DNA of 64,000 bases from Priestia megaterium (GTDB lineage Bacteria > Bacillota > Bacilli > Bacillales > Bacillaceae_H), in the NCBI GenBank assembly GCA_008180335.1, contig VTEF01000004.1, forward strand, positions 850 to 64,849, in the 5' to 3' direction. Positions 33,398-40,807 of this stretch are shown piece after piece. The notes below the pieces were generated by a model, which saw only the letters and a program-made list of their open reading frames with translations, had not been told where the DNA came from and made no database searches. Position 1 is the first letter of the stretch; the number at the start of each line of letters is the position of its first letter. The translations under genes and the position numbers were made by a program.

Positions 33398-34122
33398 TTA
33401 AAATTGAAAAAGTAAGCAAGCGATATGGACGAAAGAAATCATTAAATAAGGTCACACTTCACGTTAAACAAGGAGAAATTGTCGGGTTGCTAGGACCAAA
33501 TGGAGCAGGAAAATCAACGCTGTTATCCATTCTGGCTACGATTACGAAACCATCTTCAGGTGAAATCACAATTGGCGGTCACCGGTTAAAAAAGAAAAAG
33601 AGCGCTATTCGAGAGTTAATTGGTTATGTCCCGCAAGATATTGCATTGTGGGAAGAATTAACAGTGAAAGAAAACATGCGTCTTTTTAGTAAAATGACAA
33701 AGCAGCCTATAACGGATGATGAGTTGAAAACACTTTGTAAGGCGGTCCAGTTAGAAGGGAAATGGAAAGAAAAAGTACACAGCTTATCCGGCGGTATGAA
33801 GCGGAAATTAAACATTGCCGTTGCATTGATTCATCGTCCTGCAGTCATGTTAATGGATGAGCCGACGGTCGGAATTGACTTGCAGTCTAAAATGGAAATC
33901 GCCCGCTATATTAAGCAGTTAGCCAGGGAAGGAAAGACTGTCATTTATATTACCCACGACATGAACGAAATTTTAGGGTTATGCGATCGGTTTGCTGTTT
34001 TAAAAGAAGGCGAGCTGCAATTTGTCGGAACGATGGACGAAGCAAGAGATATGACAAGACAACTGAATGATGAACAAGTGATTTACCAGCTGCTGCATCC
34101 GACTGTTCAGCGAGATCATTGA
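33394..34122 (+). CDS. ABC transporter ATP-binding protein
   Basis: This 242-residue nucleotide-binding subunit has Walker A GLLGPNGAGKSTLLSIL (residues ~34-50), Q-loop GYVPQDIALWEELTVKENM, signature LSGGMKRKLNIAVALIHRP and Walker B VMLMDEPTVGID, with the switch His in VIYITHDMNE. It energises the two permeases upstream. The start overlaps the permease stop by four bases; a longer frame upstream would overlap the permease by about 130 bases and has no ribosome site. A terminator closes the operon. Confidence 0.93.
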   Translation: MIKIEKVSKRYGRKKSLNKVTLHVKQGEIVGLLGPNGAGKSTLLSILATITKPSSGEITIGGHRLKKKKSAIRELIGYVPQDIALWEELTVKENMRLFSKMTKQPITDDELKTLCKAVQLEGKWKEKVHSLSGGMKRKLNIAVALIHRPAVMLMDEPTVGIDLQSKMEIARYIKQLAREGKTVIYITHDMNEILGLCDRFAVLKEGELQFVGTMDEARDMTRQLNDEQVIYQLLHPTVQRDH

Positions 34123-34131
34123 GCTATGTAC

Positions 34132-34170
34132 AATAAAGCGCATTCTGAATATGAAGGAATGCGTTTTATT
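34132..34170 (+). terminator. terminator of the ABC operon
   Basis: AATAAAGCGCATTC and GAATGCGTTTTATT pair around an eleven-base loop; the descending arm is T-rich. Confidence 0.8.
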
Positions 34171-34299
34171 GTAGAAATTCCTCACTTTTTTATGAGTAAA
34201 TAAAAGATTTAGAGTTTAATAAAAGCTTTACCATTCCTTCACATGATGTTAATTCTCTCATGTTACGCTGACCGTAACAACTAGAGGAGGGATGAAGGA

Positions 34300-35871
34300 T
34301 TGTCATTACTTCAAAGAATATCCACTATGTGTGTATTATTACTGTTGATTTTAGGAACTTATCACCATGTATTGAGTTCACGCAGTTCTTCTTCATCGAA
34401 TCATTTTATTCAAGTTCAATTGTTAGGAATGAACGATCTTCATGGCCAGCTTGATAAATACCAGAACGTATTAGGATTCAAAGCGGGCGGAGCGGAGTAT
34501 TTAGCTGCTTATATAAAAAAATATAAACAAGAAAATGACCATACACTCGTTGTTCATGCTGGTGATATGGTTGGTGGAAGCCCCCCTATTTCTTCTTTAT
34601 TTCAAGATGAACCAACGATTGAATTTCTAAATCTTCTAAATGTTGATATTGGAACACCTGGAAACCATGAATTCGACCGAGGCGTTACTGAAATGAAGCG
34701 TCTGATTCAAGGCGGATTTCATGAAAAAACAGGTTCTTTTAAAGGTTCACATACAACGTACACCTCTGCGAATATTATTGATAGACAAACAGGTAACTTC
34801 ATATTTCCTCCTTATGCAATTAAACGAATTAATGGAATTGACATTGGATTTATCGGCGTAGTCACAACTGAAACGAATGATTTTGTCCTTCCTGAAAATC
34901 GGAAAGAAGTTAAGGTTACTGACGAAGTAAAAGCCATTAATCAAGCCGTTGCTATTTTAAAAGAAAAAGGCATTAAATCCATTGTTATACTCGCACATGT
35001 TTCAGCTGAATCCAATTTAAAAGGATTAAACCCTGAAGAAGAGCTAGTGAAAATGGCTCCGCAAATAGATGATGAAGTAGACATTATCTTTGGCGGACAT
35101 AGTCATAAATATGCCAATGCTGTAGTCGATGATAAGTTGATTGTTCAATCTTATTCGTACGGAAAAGCTTTTTCTCAAGTGAATCTTAGTATCGATCCTG
35201 AGACACAAGAAATTGTAAAAAAGAAAGCTAAGATTATTCCTACCTTCCATCATCAAATAAAGCCTGATCAAGAAACGATAACATTTTTAAACAAATATAA
35301 AGATAAAATGGGCTCGTACGCTAATGATGTCATAGGAGAAGTTCCTCATGCAATTACGCGAAAGAAAAATGAAGAAGGAGAATCTCCTTTAGCGCAAATG
35401 GTGGCCGAGACGATTCGTGAACAAATGAATACAGAGATCGCTTTTGTTCATCACGGCGGAATTCGAGCAAGTCTAAATAAAGGAAATGTCACAATGGAAG
35501 ATCTCTACACGGCTTTTCCATTTGAGCATCGAGTCGTTAAGCTTCAATTAACCGGAAAGCAAATTAAAGACGCTTTAGAACAGCAATGGATAGAGGATAG
35601 AGAAAATCGGTTACAGATGGCAGGAGTGACGGTTGTTTATAATGTAGAGGCCCCTGTTGGAAGCCGTATTCTTTCTGTAAAAGACCAAAATGGAAACGAA
35701 CTTGAGTCTAGTAAGGAATATACAGTTTCTGTTAGCGATTATCTTGCTGCTGGCGGAGACGGATTCACTGCGTTTCAAAAAGGAGAAATTATTAAAAACG
35801 GTCCATCAGTTGTAAATGCAGTTGCAGGCTACTTGCAGGAAAAACATCCGAGTCAAGTGGTAAAGCAATGA
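34300..35871 (+). CDS. secreted bifunctional metallophosphatase/5'-nucleotidase
   Basis: This 523-residue exported enzyme has a signal peptide at residues ~1-28 (MCVLLLLILGTYHHVLSS). A metallophosphatase domain follows with GMNDLHGQLD, VVHAGDMVGG, GTPGNHEFDRG, ILAHVSAESN and IIFGGHSHKY supplying the di-metal ligands. The C-terminal 5'-nucleotidase domain contains FVHHGGIRASLNKGNVTMED and VSDYLAAGGDGFTAF. It releases phosphate from extracellular nucleotides. No LPXTG or anchor repeats are present, so it is probably secreted or held by the uncleaved signal. The start is TTG behind GAGGAGG. A GTTACG/CGTAAC hairpin (34263-34279) lies shortly upstream. Confidence 0.9.
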   Translation: MSLLQRISTMCVLLLLILGTYHHVLSSRSSSSSNHFIQVQLLGMNDLHGQLDKYQNVLGFKAGGAEYLAAYIKKYKQENDHTLVVHAGDMVGGSPPISSLFQDEPTIEFLNLLNVDIGTPGNHEFDRGVTEMKRLIQGGFHEKTGSFKGSHTTYTSANIIDRQTGNFIFPPYAIKRINGIDIGFIGVVTTETNDFVLPENRKEVKVTDEVKAINQAVAILKEKGIKSIVILAHVSAESNLKGLNPEEELVKMAPQIDDEVDIIFGGHSHKYANAVVDDKLIVQSYSYGKAFSQVNLSIDPETQEIVKKKAKIIPTFHHQIKPDQETITFLNKYKDKMGSYANDVIGEVPHAITRKKNEEGESPLAQMVAETIREQMNTEIAFVHHGGIRASLNKGNVTMEDLYTAFPFEHRVVKLQLTGKQIKDALEQQWIEDRENRLQMAGVTVVYNVEAPVGSRILSVKDQNGNELESSKEYTVSVSDYLAAGGDGFTAFQKGEIIKNGPSVVNAVAGYLQEKHPSQVVKQ

Positions 35872-35989
35872 CCATGGAGCAATATGCTTTTTATAGTAGG
35901 TGCGGCGTCTCTCGTTTTGCTGCCGGCAGGACGGATACACGTGTTGTGAAACATGATGAATAATTGTAAGAGGAAATTTTGATATTCAT

Positions 35990-36037
35990 AAAAAAGGACA
36001 ATTCTTTCATTAATAGAAAGTATTGTCCTTTTTTTGC
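35990..36037 (+). terminator. terminator after the 5'-nucleotidase gene
   Basis: AAAAGGACAAT and ATTGTCCTTTTTTT form the stem, with an inner CTTTC/GAAAG stem, and end in T7. Confidence 0.85.
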
Positions 36038-36148
36038 TTGTGATAAATAGCAATCTAAAAAATATTATAAAAAATTGCAATTAATACAAGCACCTTTTAA
36101 GTTTTTGAATATCATGTATTAAAAAGTGAAAAGGGTGTTGTATTTAAA

Positions 36149-36391
36149 ATGAAAAAATATTATTGTTACTACAATCATAAGGATGGTAAGTATTATGTGG
36201 AGGATTCCTATCCTAGCAAGAAACATTATGATACTAAGAAAGTAGAAGAAGATGAGCCTATTGTTACTAATATGAATGTAGATGAGTTCGAAGAAGAACA
36301 AGAAGAAAAAGGAAAAAAAGGTAAATGCAAAAAAGATCGAAAATGCAAGTGTAAGAAAAAGCGAAAAGACAAATGCAAGAAATCGTATTAA
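36149..36391 (+). CDS. Lys/Cys-rich small protein, possible spore coat component
   Basis: This 80-residue protein is in two halves. The N-terminal half is rich in Tyr and His (KKYYCYYNHKDGKYYVEDSY). The C-terminal half is an acidic patch (EFEEEQEEKGKKG) followed by Lys/Cys repeats (CKKDRKCKCKKKRKDKCKK). Such compositions occur among cross-linked or disulfide-linked coat proteins, but I recognise no family. The ribosome site is weak (AAGGGTG at distance). The composition could also be chance in AT-rich DNA. Confidence 0.5.
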   Translation: MKKYYCYYNHKDGKYYVEDSYPSKKHYDTKKVEEDEPIVTNMNVDEFEEEQEEKGKKGKCKKDRKCKCKKKRKDKCKKSY

Positions 36392-37118
36392 GATTTTATC
36401 AAAGAGTAAAGATAGGGCTAGAAAAGGTAGACTCTCCTTAACTAAGAAGGCATGTAGGTCATGTTTAAAAGTGAAAAGTGCGTATCTATATAAGCAATTA
36501 CTCTCTTATTGTCATTTAAGATAGAGAAGGACAGAAAAGAAGTGATTGATATAGAAAGATAGTAAACTCATAAAATTCTTATATAGTTATAGAAGTAACA
36601 CTCATTGGAAATTCTAGACGATGCGAACGCTTTTTAGATTCAGATAATCGTTTTATTGTTTGAGAGTCATCTTAGCCAAATAACTGATGGAAAGTGAGGT
36701 ATAGCGCTGCAGTGGCTGTTCATGCTTAAAACTCGTGAAAGTTAAAGTGAAATGGACAAAGAAAAACAAGGCTTTTATAAAAAAACAGGTTTTCAATTAA
36801 GTAACAATAAATTTGATTTATCGTTAGCCTCTCTTGAGCATGCAAGAGGGGTTTTCCTCATTTCTTCTTGTACAAAAGGAGAGATCAGTTCAGTAGCACA
36901 TAAAGCAAATGATTATCTTTTTTGAAATTCATGGAGATAAATTTTTAAAAACCATCTATCGCTCTTAACTGTCCTGTATTTCATTTCTATAAGATCTATA
37001 GTTAAGAACGAAAGTAATCCAACACAAGTTTTTTTCCTAATAGTGGGAGATTAAGCTAGTAATGCGCGCGTATGTATTATATATGATAAAAGTAAGTAAT
37101 GGGGAAGGAGAGAATCGT
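36392..37118. other. long intergenic stretch without a supported gene
   Basis: Short frames exist, for example one from an ATG at 36752 (56 codons), but it has no ribosome site and contains a CCTCTCTTG/CAAGAGGGG hairpin with TTTTCC (36827-36856) that looks like a terminator. Other DNA appears decayed. The frame upstream of the azlC GTG (from 37062) is probably not translated. Confidence 0.5.
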
Positions 37119-37832
37119 GTGGGGGAGTTAGAATTAGAGATAGAAACAGAAAAAGAAAAAGAGCCGGCGTTTAGGGATGGAATCACAGCGGCTTTGCCGA
37201 TTATAATTGGGTATGTGCCGATTGCAATCACATTCGGCATGATTGGTGTGCAGTCAGGTGTATCCCTTTTCCATACGGTAATGATGTCAATCTTGGTTTT
37301 TGCAGGAGCCAGCCAATTTGTTGGGGTTGGAATGATTGCGGCCGGCGCTTCGAGTATGACGATTATTGTAACTACACTTGTGTTGAACTTGCGTCATTTT
37401 ATTATGAGCTTGTCACTCATGAACAAACTCCCTTTTTTATCATTGAACACCAAGGCTTTTTTAGCTTTTGGCGTTACAGATGAAACATTTGCGGTCGCAT
37501 CACTACATAAAAAACATTCAAAGCCGTTCTTAGTTGGGCTTATTAGTTCTGCTTATTTAACATGGGTCATCGGCACACTGCTAGGCGGGCTGCTTGCAAA
37601 CTTTATTCCAAAAAGCATTAGTGCTGTTATGGCAGTGTCGCTTTATGCGCTGTTTATCGGTCTATTAGTGCCATCGATCCGCGAAAATGTCCGAATTCTT
37701 GCTGTTGTACTACTTAGTGTACTATTAAGCTATTTATTTAGCATGTTTTTACCGAGCGGTTGGGCGATTGTACTGGCTACCGTTCTTGCAAGCAGCATTG
37801 GTATTTTCATTCGGATAGAGGAGGAGAAGTAA
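37119..37832 (+). CDS. azlC: AzlC-family branched-chain amino acid exporter subunit
   Basis: This 237-residue membrane protein has a short charged N-terminus (GELELEIETEKEKEPAF) and then the AzlC core: FRDGITAALPIIIGYVPIAI, TFGMIGVQSGVSL, MMSILVFAGASQFVGVGMIA and LNLRHFIMSLSLM. The GTG start is chosen because AAGGAG lies eight bases upstream and gives a normal family length; the ATG at 37062 has none. It pairs with AzlD, whose ATG overlaps its stop. AzlCD exports leucine analogues in B. subtilis; the substrate here is not proven. Confidence 0.88.
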   Translation: MGELELEIETEKEKEPAFRDGITAALPIIIGYVPIAITFGMIGVQSGVSLFHTVMMSILVFAGASQFVGVGMIAAGASSMTIIVTTLVLNLRHFIMSLSLMNKLPFLSLNTKAFLAFGVTDETFAVASLHKKHSKPFLVGLISSAYLTWVIGTLLGGLLANFIPKSISAVMAVSLYALFIGLLVPSIRENVRILAVVLLSVLLSYLFSMFLPSGWAIVLATVLASSIGIFIRIEEEK

Positions 37833-38119
37833 TGGAAATTGCCCTAATTATTATCGGTATGGCTCTTGTGACGTATATCCCGAGACTACTGCCTGTATTT
37901 GTAGGAGGTTCAATGCCTCCTTGGGTGGAAAGATGGTTAAAGTGTGTGCCTTATGCGGCATTAGCAGCGCTTATTTTTCCAGGTATTTTATCGATTGATG
38001 AACGACCGATTGTTGGACTTGGCAGTGCAGTTGTGTGTATCGTGCTTGCTTATTTTCGGGTTCATATTTTACTGATTATGATTTTTGCGATTGCAACTTC
38101 TTTTTTATTATCGATTTAA
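37832..38119 (+). CDS. azlD: AzlD-family small membrane subunit
   Basis: This 95-residue, four-helix membrane protein shows IALIIIGMALVTYIPRLLPV, PPWVERWLKCVPYAALAALI and PIVGLGSAVVCIVLAYF, as in AzlD. The start overlaps the azlC stop (TAATG) with GAGGAGG upstream. It forms the two-component exporter with AzlC. Confidence 0.88.
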   Translation: MEIALIIIGMALVTYIPRLLPVFVGGSMPPWVERWLKCVPYAALAALIFPGILSIDERPIVGLGSAVVCIVLAYFRVHILLIMIFAIATSFLLSI

Positions 38120-38153
38120 AAAAGCCACCTTTATATTATAAAGGTGGCTTTTC
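38119..38153. terminator. bidirectional terminator between azlD and the CNNM gene
   Basis: AAAAGCCACCTTTA and TAAAGGTGGCTTTT form a near-perfect stem with a five-base loop, usable from both convergent genes. Confidence 0.9.
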
Positions 38154-38154
38154 A

Positions 38155-39501
38155 TTAAGCTTCATTTAATTGTTCTTCTTTTTGTTCTTGTGCCACTACT
38201 TTTTCAGGCAATTTGCGAACTTCCACTTCTTTCATTTGATGACCATCCATTTCTTTTGCGATAAATTCATAACCGTAAAGTTGGAAAGAGTCATTTTCTT
38301 GGATATCGATGTTTTGAAGCAGCATCCAGCCGCCTAGTGTGTCAATGTCTTCATTTTCAAGTTCAATATGAAGCACTTCGTTTACATCAGACAGTAGCAC
38401 TTTTGAGTTGAAAATAAAATGCTGTTCAGCGATTTTTTGAACAAGCGGTTTTTCATCCGCATCAAATTCGTCACGAATTTCACCGACGATTTCTTCTAAA
38501 ATATCTTCAACTGTTAAAATACCAGCTGTACCGCCGTATTCATCAATTAAAACCGCCATATGTGTGCGCTGCTTTTGCATCGACAGAAGAAGATCATGGA
38601 TCGGCATAGATTCAATAACTTGAATAATTGATTTCATATACGTTTTAACTGGCTGGTTCCTTACTGCATCGTTTAAGACAACATCATTTAAGATTTCTTT
38701 CACGTTGACAAGGCCGATGATGTTATCTTTATCACCATCAACTGTGACAGGGTAACGAGTATAGCGGTCTTCAACGGCTACCTTTAAAAAGTCTTCAATT
38801 GTGTCATCTTCTGATACAGCAGAGATTTCTGTGCGCGGAACCATAATTTCGCGAGCTACACGATTATCGAATTCAAAAATGTTGTTTACATATTTGTATT
38901 CTGATTGATTAATTTCGCCGCCTCTATAGCTTTCGGATAAAATAATACGAAGTTCTTCTTCGCTGTGCGCTAATTCATGTTCAGAAGCAGGTTTTAAACC
39001 GAATAGTCCTGTAAATAATCGAGCTGATCCGTTTAGTAACCAAATGAATGGAAACATTACTTTATAGAACAGAATTAATGGCGGTGCAAACAGCAATGTC
39101 ACAGTTTCAGCTTTTTGAATCGCGAATGTTTTTGGCGCTAATTCACCTACGACTACGTGTAAAAACGTAACAGAAGCAAAAGCAATCGCAAATGACAAAA
39201 CGTGCGAAATAGAGGATGGGATTCCAAGGTCTGCAAAAACAGGGTTTAAAATCCGTTCAACCGTAGGCTCACCTAGCCAACCTAATCCTAATGCTGTAAT
39301 TGTAATTCCAAGCTGACACGCAGATAAATACTCATCTAAGTGCGAGGTTACTTTTTTGACAGCTACTGCACCTTTCCGTCCTTCAGCAACAAGCTGGTCA
39401 ACACGAGAACTACGAAGTTTAACAATCGCAAACTCTGATGCAACGAAAAAAGCGGTTAAAGCAATTAAAAAGGCAACTAAAATTAAATTAATGGTTATCA
39501 A
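38155..39501 (-). CDS. CNNM/CBS-domain transporter (hemolysin C-like family)
   Basis: This 448-residue protein has an N-terminal CNNM (DUF21) membrane domain (residues 1-200; FFVASEFAIVKLRSSRVDQL, SACQLGITITALGLGWLGEP, VVGELAPKTFAIQKAE). Two CBS repeats follow (~215-340; IMVPRTEISAVSEDDTIEDF, THMAVLIDEYGGTAGILTVE) and a C-terminal CorC_HlyC transporter-associated domain. The family includes B. subtilis MpfA (YhdP), a Mg2+ efflux protein, so divalent-cation export is likely. A MerR gene lies 56 bases upstream on the same strand, resembling the yhdP-yhdQ arrangement. ATG behind a modest ribosome site. Confidence 0.87.
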   Translation of the reverse strand: MITINLILVAFLIALTAFFVASEFAIVKLRSSRVDQLVAEGRKGAVAVKKVTSHLDEYLSACQLGITITALGLGWLGEPTVERILNPVFADLGIPSSISHVLSFAIAFASVTFLHVVVGELAPKTFAIQKAETVTLLFAPPLILFYKVMFPFIWLLNGSARLFTGLFGLKPASEHELAHSEEELRIILSESYRGGEINQSEYKYVNNIFEFDNRVAREIMVPRTEISAVSEDDTIEDFLKVAVEDRYTRYPVTVDGDKDNIIGLVNVKEILNDVVLNDAVRNQPVKTYMKSIIQVIESMPIHDLLLSMQKQRTHMAVLIDEYGGTAGILTVEDILEEIVGEIRDEFDADEKPLVQKIAEQHFIFNSKVLLSDVNEVLHIELENEDIDTLGGWMLLQNIDIQENDSFQLYGYEFIAKEMDGHQMKEVEVRKLPEKVVAQEQKEEQLNEA

Positions 39502-39557
39502 TGAATATACTTACTTTACAGAAGTAAAGTAAGTAAACACCTCCTGTAAATAATCAG

Positions 39558-40010
39558 TTACGACAACAGCATGACTAACGAATGCATCATTGTGATGTTC
39601 TCAGGGGAAAGTCGGCTTATTAACAGTTTTTTCTCTGATTCATCGAGCTTTTCCATAAGAGGTAGCACACTTTTAATATTGTCGTTCAAATGATTTAGTT
39701 TGTTTAATAATTCGTCTTCACGGCGGCAGGATTCACTGATTGCTTGCGATGAATTGTTTGTGACGTGCAGAGCAATTTCCTCCAGTGAGAAGCCGTCTTT
39801 TTTTAATTGTTCAATGAGACGAAGACGTTCGAGCGATTCTTCTGTATAGTACCGATAGTTAGAAGGAGAGCGCTCAGCTTTTAGTAAATCAATGTTTGTG
39901 TAGTAATCAATTGTTCGTTTCGTTACATGTGCCATCTCTGCAAGTTCGCCAATTTTATAAATCGCAACCCCATCAGAAATCCACCTCCTTTCAAGTGTAA
40001 AAACCATCAC
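39558..40010 (-). CDS. MerR-family transcriptional regulator (start unclear)
   Basis: This is a MerR-type regulator of about 135 residues: an N-terminal winged helix (YKIGELAEMAHVTKRTIDYY, SNYRYYTEESLERLRLIEQL, KKDGFSLEEIALHV), a coiled-coil dimer helix and no clear metal-binding Cys pair at the end. The best ribosome site (AAAGGAGGTGG) is followed by ATGGGG at 39973, which is one base out of frame with YKIGELAE. The only in-frame starts lie upstream, inside a 20-bp palindrome and without a site. A missing G in the G4 run would repair it as MGVAIYKIGE. It is probably co-transcribed with the CNNM gene and could sense an ion or a drug. Confidence 0.75.
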   Translation of the reverse strand: MMVFTLERRWISDGVAIYKIGELAEMAHVTKRTIDYYTNIDLLKAERSPSNYRYYTEESLERLRLIEQLKKDGFSLEEIALHVTNNSSQAISESCRREDELLNKLNHLNDNIKSVLPLMEKLDESEKKLLISRLSPENITMMHSLVMLLS

Positions 40011-40020
40011 GTGATGGTTT
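40001..40020. promoter_or_regulatory. 20-bp perfect palindrome before the MerR gene
   Basis: AAACCATCAC and GTGATGGTTT are exact inverted arms without a spacer. A dyad of this size next to a MerR gene is a plausible autoregulatory operator. It also contains the only in-frame ATG codons, which makes those starts unlikely. Confidence 0.6.
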
Positions 40021-40133
40021 GTGTCTATTGAAAAATCATACCTTACTATTCTTTTATTTATATTCGTATGTGTGATCTAGTCGATTAAAATTTTTATACA
40101 ATTAGGAAATAGTATACTACAAAAAGGAGTTTT

Positions 40134-40250
40134 ATGACAAAGAATTTGCATGGATTTTTAGTAGACTATGAGAGGGTATCGAAAATAAAAACTGTCGTGC
40201 GATTTCTTATGGTTTTCTGTGATGCGCAGATTTTATCTTTAAATAAATGA
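40134..40250 (+). CDS. possible 38-residue small protein
   Basis: A strong AAAAAGGAG ribosome site eight bases before ATG opens MTKNLHGFLVDYERVSKIKT and ends after 38 residues. The protein is basic with a hydrophobic C-terminal part. I recognise no family. The ribosome site is the only support; it may be a degraded gene start. Confidence 0.35.
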   Translation: MTKNLHGFLVDYERVSKIKTVVRFLMVFCDAQILSLNK

Positions 40251-40423
40251 AGTTTAGTACCGAATGCAGATTGTTCACACAATAATCTTTTTATCTATGA
40301 GGCTGATTATGAGGTAATTGAGAAAAGTAGCTAAAAGGTCTATACGAATAAAGACCTATTTAGTATAGTGAATTAAGAATAATAAGATTATATATGGTTT
40401 ATAACGTAATGGAGAGAAGTTTA

Positions 40424-40615
40424 ATGATAGGCCAATCGTATGAGAGATTGAAGATAAGTCTATTAATCGTCATCATTGACAGTTGTTTGTTATTTATCGT
40501 TGCATGTCTAGTTAAGAGTTTATATATGGCATATGTTTTAGAAAATACCATCATGATTAGCGGCTTCTTGCTTATGATTTATTTTGGCTTAGCCTCAGTC
40601 CTACTTTTTATTTAG
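40424..40615 (+). CDS. possible small membrane protein
   Basis: This 63-residue frame has two hydrophobic helices (LLIVIIDSCLLFIVACLV and ISGFLLMIYFGLASVLLFI) behind a GGAGAG site. Family unknown. It lies between the MerR gene and the GGDEF/EAL gene, with no visible terminator. The hydrophobic pattern supports translation, but the evidence is thin. Confidence 0.4.
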   Translation: MIGQSYERLKISLLIVIIDSCLLFIVACLVKSLYMAYVLENTIMISGFLLMIYFGLASVLLFI

Positions 40616-40807
40616 CTACTGCCTTCTTAGGCTCGCTTTAGCGATAGAGAGATCGTTAATCGCAATTTAGACAGCTTTTTTGGTTACGATTTTTACTGTT
40701 AGGCACAATTTTTAACAAAGGTATTATTTGTTTGGAGTGTAACGTTTACTTTGTTGAGTGTACCATACATGCTTTTGTCTTCATTAAACAAAAAAGGTGG
40801 AGGGAAT

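Noticed and set aside
34263-34279. GTTACG/CGTAAC hairpin before the 5'-nucleotidase gene as a fourth copy of the recombinase-associated repeat
   Set aside because: The arms are similar, but the spacing is 5 bases instead of 16 and no recombinase is near; it is probably an unrelated leader hairpin.
36752-36922. 56-codon frame in the long gap before azlC
   Set aside because: It has no ribosome site and includes a terminator-like hairpin; no family resemblance.
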